This document shows, piece by piece, positions 31,384 to 34,945 of a stretch of 34,945 nucleotides of DNA. The position numbers were made by a program, and so were the translations under genes. Within the stretch, counting starts at the first letter, position 1, and the number at the start of each line of letters is the position of its first letter. This DNA comes from CAZAOY01 sp964486925 (lineage in GTDB: Bacteria; Bacillota; Clostridia; Oscillospirales; Ruminococcaceae): assembly GCA_964486925.1 (NCBI GenBank), contig CAZAOY010000026.1:1-34945 (forward strand), in the 5' to 3' direction. Under the pieces are notes generated by a model. The model did not search any database, was not told the origin of the DNA, and saw only the letters and a list, made by a program, of their open reading frames with translations.

Positions 31384-31408
31384 GGTTCGTATAAAATGCG
31401 AACCCTAC
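31384..31408 (-). repeat. GTAGGG-tagged palindrome, TTCGCAT variant
   Basis: Minus strand: GTAGGG, TTCGCAT, TTT, ATACGAA, CC. Compared with the AACGCAT type, both arms have changed together (AA/TT to TT/AA), so pairing is preserved. Confidence 0.65.
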
Positions 31409-31517
31409 ATGTGCCGCAACCACAATCTAACCAAACCAAAACATCCTAAGCTAACTCGAATTTTCTTTAATCTGCAAAAAAAATAATAAATTTACCTTCT
31501 ATAATTATGTAAAACTC

Positions 31518-31546
31518 TTGTTTTTTGGATAAAAAAATGTTATAAT
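31518..31546 (+). promoter_or_regulatory. Promoter entering the tandem array
   Basis: TTGTTT (31518-31523), 17-nt spacer, TATAAT (31541-31546) with an extended -10 (TGT before TATAAT). The extended -10 is repeated at 31639-31644 and 31739-31744 in the next two units. Confidence 0.6.
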
Positions 31547-31772
31547 AATACAAGGCAAAGGAAGTAAAGCTTCGCTTTACCTCAAAAATGATTATTGAAA
31601 CAAAAAAGGAAGAAAGCCTAAACGGCTTTCCTTAATGTTATAATAATACAAGGCAAAGGAATTGTAAATCTTGGATTTACATAAAAAATGATTATTGAAA
31701 CAAAAAAGGAAGAAAGCCTAAACGGCTTTCCTTGATGTTATAATAATACAAAGCAAGCGAACCTTACCAGCC
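31537..31772 (+). repeat. Tandem array of structured 98-100-bp units
   Basis: Two full units (31537-31634, 31635-31734) and the start of a third (31735-). Each begins with ATGTTATAATAATACAA, then a 7-bp hairpin, then 45 identical nucleotides holding a GAAAGCC/GGCTTTC hairpin. Stem 1 is GTAAAGC/GCTTTAC, stem 2 GTAAATC/GATTTAC, a compensatory change. The third unit has a different hairpin, GCAAGCG/CGCTTGC (31753-31778), and runs into nrdR. On the minus strand the GAAAGCC hairpin is followed by TTCCTTTTTT, a terminator layout. Confidence 0.75.
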
Positions 31773-31820
31773 CGCTTGCTGAATAGATTTATTAAAAACG
31801 CTTGATTGGGGGGGATTTTT

Positions 31821-32267
31821 GTGAGATGCCGAATTTGTAACAACGAGGACAGCAAGGTAATAGATTCAAGACCGACGGAGGATGGAAAGAGGATACGGCG
31901 GAGAAGGGAATGTAGTGGATGTTTGACACGGTTTACCACCTATGAGATGATCGAAACGACACCCATAATGGTGATAAAGAAGAACAAAACTATACAACCC
32001 TTTAACAGAGAGAAGATCCTAGGCGGACTAATCCACGCCTCGATAAAACGCCCTGTGACACTGGAAAACATGGATGAAATCATAAACACTGTAGAGGAGT
32101 TTTGCCAGAATAAGCTCCTAGACCAGATAACCTCTACCGAGATAGGGGATCTGGTGCTAAAGGAGCTTAAACGGTACGACGAGATAGCCTACATCCGATT
32201 TGCGTCGGTGTATCGCGACTTTACCGATATAAACTCCTTTGTAGCCGTACTGGATGAGCTATCCTAG
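31821..32267 (+). CDS. nrdR: Transcriptional repressor NrdR
   Basis: 148 residues from GTG 31821. The N-terminal zinc ribbon RCRICNNEDSKVIDSR...RECSGCLTRFTTYE has four Cys; an ATP-cone follows (about 45-135: VIKKNKTIQPFNREKILGGL, then YIRFASVYRDF). NrdR senses ATP/dATP and represses ribonucleotide reductase genes. The canonical start is M-R-C; an upstream TTG (31806) is inside the G-rich ribosome binding site (GGGGGGG, 31808-31814) and is rejected. The typical neighbours are absent. Transcription probably comes from the extended -10 at 31739 or earlier array promoters. Confidence 0.96.
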   Translation: MRCRICNNEDSKVIDSRPTEDGKRIRRRRECSGCLTRFTTYEMIETTPIMVIKKNKTIQPFNREKILGGLIHASIKRPVTLENMDEIINTVEEFCQNKLLDQITSTEIGDLVLKELKRYDEIAYIRFASVYRDFTDINSFVAVLDELS

Positions 32268-32288
32268 ATAAGACAGCATGCATGAGCA

Positions 32289-32663
32289 TTACAATATGGT
32301 GTTAACATGCGGCTTCTCCGTTTCGTGCAGAAAGTTAATATAGGACTTTAGCGCCTCCAACTCAGCTAGTAGGGAAGGGGTGTCCTCCTCGTAGAATAGT
32401 ATCCGAACACGTGCAAAGGTGGACTTTATATCGATAAGTCGGGTCTTGTTAATAAAGATGGTGACACTACGATAGAAATTATCTATCTCATCCGTAAAAG
32501 CATTAAAAGCCTCCTCATCACGGATACCCGCCCTAATCTGGGTGCATAAGGTTTCGATAGAGTCTGTTAAATCATTGTTATAGCGGTTTAAGGAGAGGGA
32601 AAAGTATAGACAAAGTAGGATTGAAAGAAGTAAAAATGAGGATATAATAGCTAGTCGTTTCAT
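32289..32663 (-). CDS. DUF4363 family protein
   Basis: 124 residues. An N-terminal membrane segment (about 5-24, IISSFLLLSILLCLYFSL) is followed by an all-helical domain with LTDSIETLCTQIRAG, FNAFTDEIDNFYRSVTIFINKTRL and LAELEALKSYINFLHETE. This matches DUF4363, which in clostridia is almost always paired with a DUF421 gene, as here (nine nucleotides apart). The helices suggest a bundle on the outer face of the membrane. Function unknown. No good terminator in the 21-nt gap to nrdR. Confidence 0.85.
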   Translation of the reverse strand: MKRLAIISSFLLLSILLCLYFSLSLNRYNNDLTDSIETLCTQIRAGIRDEEAFNAFTDEIDNFYRSVTIFINKTRLIDIKSTFARVRILFYEEDTPSLLAELEALKSYINFLHETEKPHVNTIL

Positions 32664-32672
32664 CGTATTCTC

Positions 32673-33368
32673 CTAAATCTTTGGAATGCCCTTTTGCTTT
32701 TTATCCTTTAGAACAATCTCGTATTTAAGGTTTTGGTCGGCGGTCATGATAAAGATATCCTCCATACGGCAGGCGTTAGCCTTGATAACCCGCTGTAGCC
32801 ATTCATCCTTAATGTTGTAATGCTGAATGCTGTTCTTGACAGGCCGACCGTCGCTTATAATCACAAGCGGGAAGGTAGGATCCTCCTTTTTGATGTTGGA
32901 ATCCTTTAGGGTCACCGTCTGCGCATCCGACTTTAACAAAACGCTAATCTTACCGTTAGTTTCGGTAATAGCGTAGGCAACGTCGGTAAAATCAAAGACG
33001 TTGTTCTGCCGTAGCGATTCCATTAGATCATCGATGGACAGCCTAAGCCTTGCGAGCATCTTCTGGTTTATAACGCCGTTTTCAATAATGGTTATCGGGT
33101 TGCCCGAGATAAAATTTCTAAAAGGCTTGTTGCGTAGCGAGATGTTGGAAACAATAAGCTCAAACGACACAAGCACAATAATTGGGATTACCCCATAAAG
33201 CATAGGGATGTTGATATCCTCGATAGGAAGCGACGCAATGTTTGAGATAAGTATAGTGGTAACAAGCTCCGAGGGTTGAAACTCCCCAAGCTGACGTTTA
33301 CCCATTAATCGCATAAAAAAGGTTATACAGATGTATAAAAGCATAGCTCTAAAGAAAACAATAAACAT
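32673..33368 (-). CDS. DUF421 (YetF-like) membrane protein
   Basis: 231 residues. Three hydrophobic segments at the N-terminus (about 1-20, 36-50, 57-77) enclose the family motif RLMGKRQLGEFQPSELVTTILISNIAS, followed by NPITIIENGVINQKMLARLRLSIDDLMESLRQNNVFDFTDVAYAI and a cytoplasmic YetF-type beta domain. Family members in Bacillus spores and membranes are involved in germination complexes or are of unknown role. GGAG precedes the ATG by six nucleotides. Operon with the DUF4363 gene. Confidence 0.92.
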   Translation of the reverse strand: MFIVFFRAMLLYICITFFMRLMGKRQLGEFQPSELVTTILISNIASLPIEDINIPMLYGVIPIIVLVSFELIVSNISLRNKPFRNFISGNPITIIENGVINQKMLARLRLSIDDLMESLRQNNVFDFTDVAYAITETNGKISVLLKSDAQTVTLKDSNIKKEDPTFPLVIISDGRPVKNSIQHYNIKDEWLQRVIKANACRMEDIFIMTADQNLKYEIVLKDKKQKGIPKI

Positions 33369-33496
33369 ATAATTCTCCGCAGGTTAATTAGGGTTTAATG
33401 TTAGATTAATCTGGATCTGCTTAATAGTTATCTTGCAGATAGCTATCATAAGTCTGGACAATAATAGAAAAAAATATACAAAGAGAGGTATTCATT

Positions 33497-34456
33497 GTGG
33501 CAGTAAAATTTACAGTAGCGTTAAATAAGATTATAGAGGCGTTTCACCTAGAGGTAGCACACCTACCCCAAACAGAGGATGATATACTCATCGAGAGTGC
33601 AGACCTCTACCGCCCTGGACTAAACCTAGCAGGATTTATGGAGTTCTTTGACAGCCGCCGTATCCAGATATTCGGGCGGATGGAGTACGCATTCCTTCAA
33701 AGCCTTGAGCCTAAGGTGCGTAAGGAGCGGGTGGAGGCGATCTTCTCAAAATGCTTCCCCGCAATTATAATCACAAGAGGTTTTGACGCAACCCCAGAGA
33801 TTCTGGAGATGTCCAAAAAATACGGTGTCGCATGTCTAACGACCTCAGAGCCGACCTCAACCTTTATATCGGGACTGATCAGCTATCTAAATGTACAGCT
33901 TGCACCACGCATAACCCGCCACGGAGTGCTTATCGAGATCTACGGCGAGGGTGTTATGATTATGGGCGAAAGCGGTGTCGGTAAGAGCGAAACAGCGGTA
34001 GAGCTTATTAAACGTGGACACCGTTTAGTAGCGGACGATGCAGTCGAGATTAGAAAGGTTTCAAATATAACGCTAGTCGGTTCTTCCCCTGAAAATATCC
34101 GCCACTTTCTCGAGGTTAGAGGTATCGGGATAATCAACGCAAGAAGGCTTTTTGGGATGGGTTCGGTAAAGGTAACCGAAAAGATAGATATGATAGTACG
34201 GCTTGAAAACTGGGATTCGGAAAAGCACTACGACCGCATGGGAGCGGAAAGCGAGTTTGCAAACATCCTAGGAGTGCGTGTGCCAAGCCATACAATCCCG
34301 ATTAAGCCGGGTAGAAACCTAGCTATAATCCTAGAGGTAGCCGCAATGAACAACCGCCAGAAAAAGATGGGATACAACGCCGCCCACGAGCTGATGAACG
34401 GACTCGGTATGCCGGTTGAAGAAACTGTAAATGCCAAAGACTGGGATGTATTTTAA
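33497..34456 (+). CDS. hprK: HPr kinase/phosphorylase
   Basis: 319 residues, normal length. The catalytic His142 lies in ITRHGVLIEIYG, Walker A is GESGVGKS at 157-164, and the family signature LEVRGIGIINARRLFG is near 205-220. HprK phosphorylates HPr on Ser46 when glycolytic intermediates are high and reverses this when phosphate is high, which controls CcpA and carbon catabolite repression in Firmicutes. It starts at GTG with GAGAGG eight nucleotides upstream. It is divergent from the DUF421 gene; no clear promoter was seen in the 128-nt gap. glpK follows after 118 nt. Confidence 0.97.
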   Translation: MAVKFTVALNKIIEAFHLEVAHLPQTEDDILIESADLYRPGLNLAGFMEFFDSRRIQIFGRMEYAFLQSLEPKVRKERVEAIFSKCFPAIIITRGFDATPEILEMSKKYGVACLTTSEPTSTFISGLISYLNVQLAPRITRHGVLIEIYGEGVMIMGESGVGKSETAVELIKRGHRLVADDAVEIRKVSNITLVGSSPENIRHFLEVRGIGIINARRLFGMGSVKVTEKIDMIVRLENWDSEKHYDRMGAESEFANILGVRVPSHTIPIKPGRNLAIILEVAAMNNRQKKMGYNAAHELMNGLGMPVEETVNAKDWDVF

Positions 34457-34574
34457 TTTAGATTGCCAATATATAAGCATAACAATTACCAGACAGCAGT
34501 TACCAATTTGGAAGTAGAAGCTACGACCGTTAGATTAATGATAAAGCCATTATTAATTAAAAAGAGGGGTGTTT

Positions 34575-34945
34575 ATGGAGGATAGATATGTTATAGCACT
34601 CGACCAGGGGACAACAAGCTGTCGCGCGGTTATCTTTGACCACCGACAAAACATCGTAGAGATAGCGCAAAAGGAGGTTTTACCCTCCTTTCCAAGGCTA
34701 GGTTATGTAGAGCATGACCCTATGCAGATCTATGCTGTGCAGTACGGTGTACTCGTAGAGGTTCTGGCTAAGAGCGGGATATCCGCTTCGCAGATAGCGG
34801 CTATCGGGATTACTAACCAGAGGGAAACCACAATCGTATGGGATAAGCTTACAGGAAAACCTATATATAATGCTATAGTCTGGCAGTGCCGACGTACCGC
34901 CGATATCTGCGAGCAGGTCAAAAAGGACGGGATGAGCGGGTATAT
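34575..34945 (+). CDS. glpK: Glycerol kinase, N-terminal part
   Basis: Truncated by the window edge after about 123 residues. MEDRYVIALDQGTTSCRAVIF is the FGGY phosphate-binding start, followed by FPRLGYVEHDPMQIY, AAIGITNQRETTIVWDKLTG and AIVWQCRRTADICE, all diagnostic of GlpK. It phosphorylates glycerol to glycerol 3-phosphate. In Firmicutes GlpK is activated by PTS-phosphorylated HPr, so its position after hprK is functionally consistent. GAGGGG precedes the ATG by five nucleotides. Confidence 0.95.
   Translation, partial: MEDRYVIALDQGTTSCRAVIFDHRQNIVEIAQKEVLPSFPRLGYVEHDPMQIYAVQYGVLVEVLAKSGISASQIAAIGITNQRETTIVWDKLTGKPIYNAIVWQCRRTADICEQVKKDGMSGY

Noticed and set aside
31806..31820. TTG start giving a longer NrdR
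   Set aside because: It overlaps the G-rich ribosome binding site; the GTG at 31821 gives the canonical M-R-C start.
1..34945. CRISPR array, tRNA/rRNA genes, transposases or phage genes
   Set aside because: The only tandem array (31537-31772) has units of about 98 bp without spacers; no cloverleaf, rRNA segment or integrase/transposase frame was recognised by eye.

Overview
The window reads as chromosomal DNA of an anaerobic Bacillota, most likely class Clostridia. The support is HPr kinase (hprK), IreB, NrdR, a reverse rubrerythrin, a DUF421/DUF4363 pair, strong AGGAGG-type ribosome binding sites and several near-consensus sigma-A promoters with 17-nt spacers. Base composition is low to moderate GC with AT-rich intergenic DNA. 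I saw no rRNA, tRNA, CRISPR array, transposase or prophage gene.

Layout. (1) 175-2703, plus strand: a promoter drives a PH-like membrane protein, a FetA/FetB-type ABC pair and an HD-domain hydrolase, closed by a strong terminator. (2) 2797-5912, plus: a self-contained operon with a consensus promoter, a candidate operator, a small XRE regulator, a small membrane protein and an ABC-2 (NatA/NatB-like) exporter. (3) 5913-7228: a 1.3-kb gene-poor stretch full of palindromes and repeats, followed by ireB and an aldo/keto reductase-ferredoxin fusion. (4) 8832-11472: reverse rubrerythrin (minus), then truB-ribF (plus) ending in a bidirectional terminator. (5) 11708-15003, minus: DUF3842, a GNAT acetyltransferase, a DUF4258/YgiT-zinc-finger toxin-antitoxin-like pair, an orphan MoxR ATPase and an MgtC-like membrane protein. 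(6) 15158-27883, mostly minus: a catabolic island with two UroD-superfamily methyltransferase-like proteins, a creatininase-family amidohydrolase, a large unfamiliar HTH regulator, a chemoreceptor (plus strand), a non-pyrrolysine MttB homologue, a GH4 glycosidase, a ROK sugar kinase and a ROK-family repressor. (7) 28092-31298, plus: a small P-loop kinase, a basic hypothetical protein and two secreted hypothetical proteins. (8) 31537-34945: a tandem array of structured units in front of nrdR, the DUF4363/DUF421 pair, hprK, and the start of glpK, cut by the window edge.

How the genes may work together. The ROK repressor promoter carries a perfect 21-bp palindrome just after its -10 box. A near-identical site lies at the same place in front of the UroD-MttB pair 3.7 kb away. 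This suggests one ROK regulon joining sugar release and phosphorylation (GH4, ROK kinase) to methyl-group chemistry (UroD, MttB). No corrinoid protein or transporter is encoded nearby. hprK and glpK side by side fit the HPr-based carbon control of Firmicutes, and a weak cre-like sequence sits in the ROK promoter spacer.

The main non-coding discoveries are a dispersed family of short palindromes with a one-sided GTAGGG tag (at least a dozen copies, often directly after stop codons), and a 98-100-bp tandem array before nrdR whose hairpin stems differ by a compensatory base-pair change.
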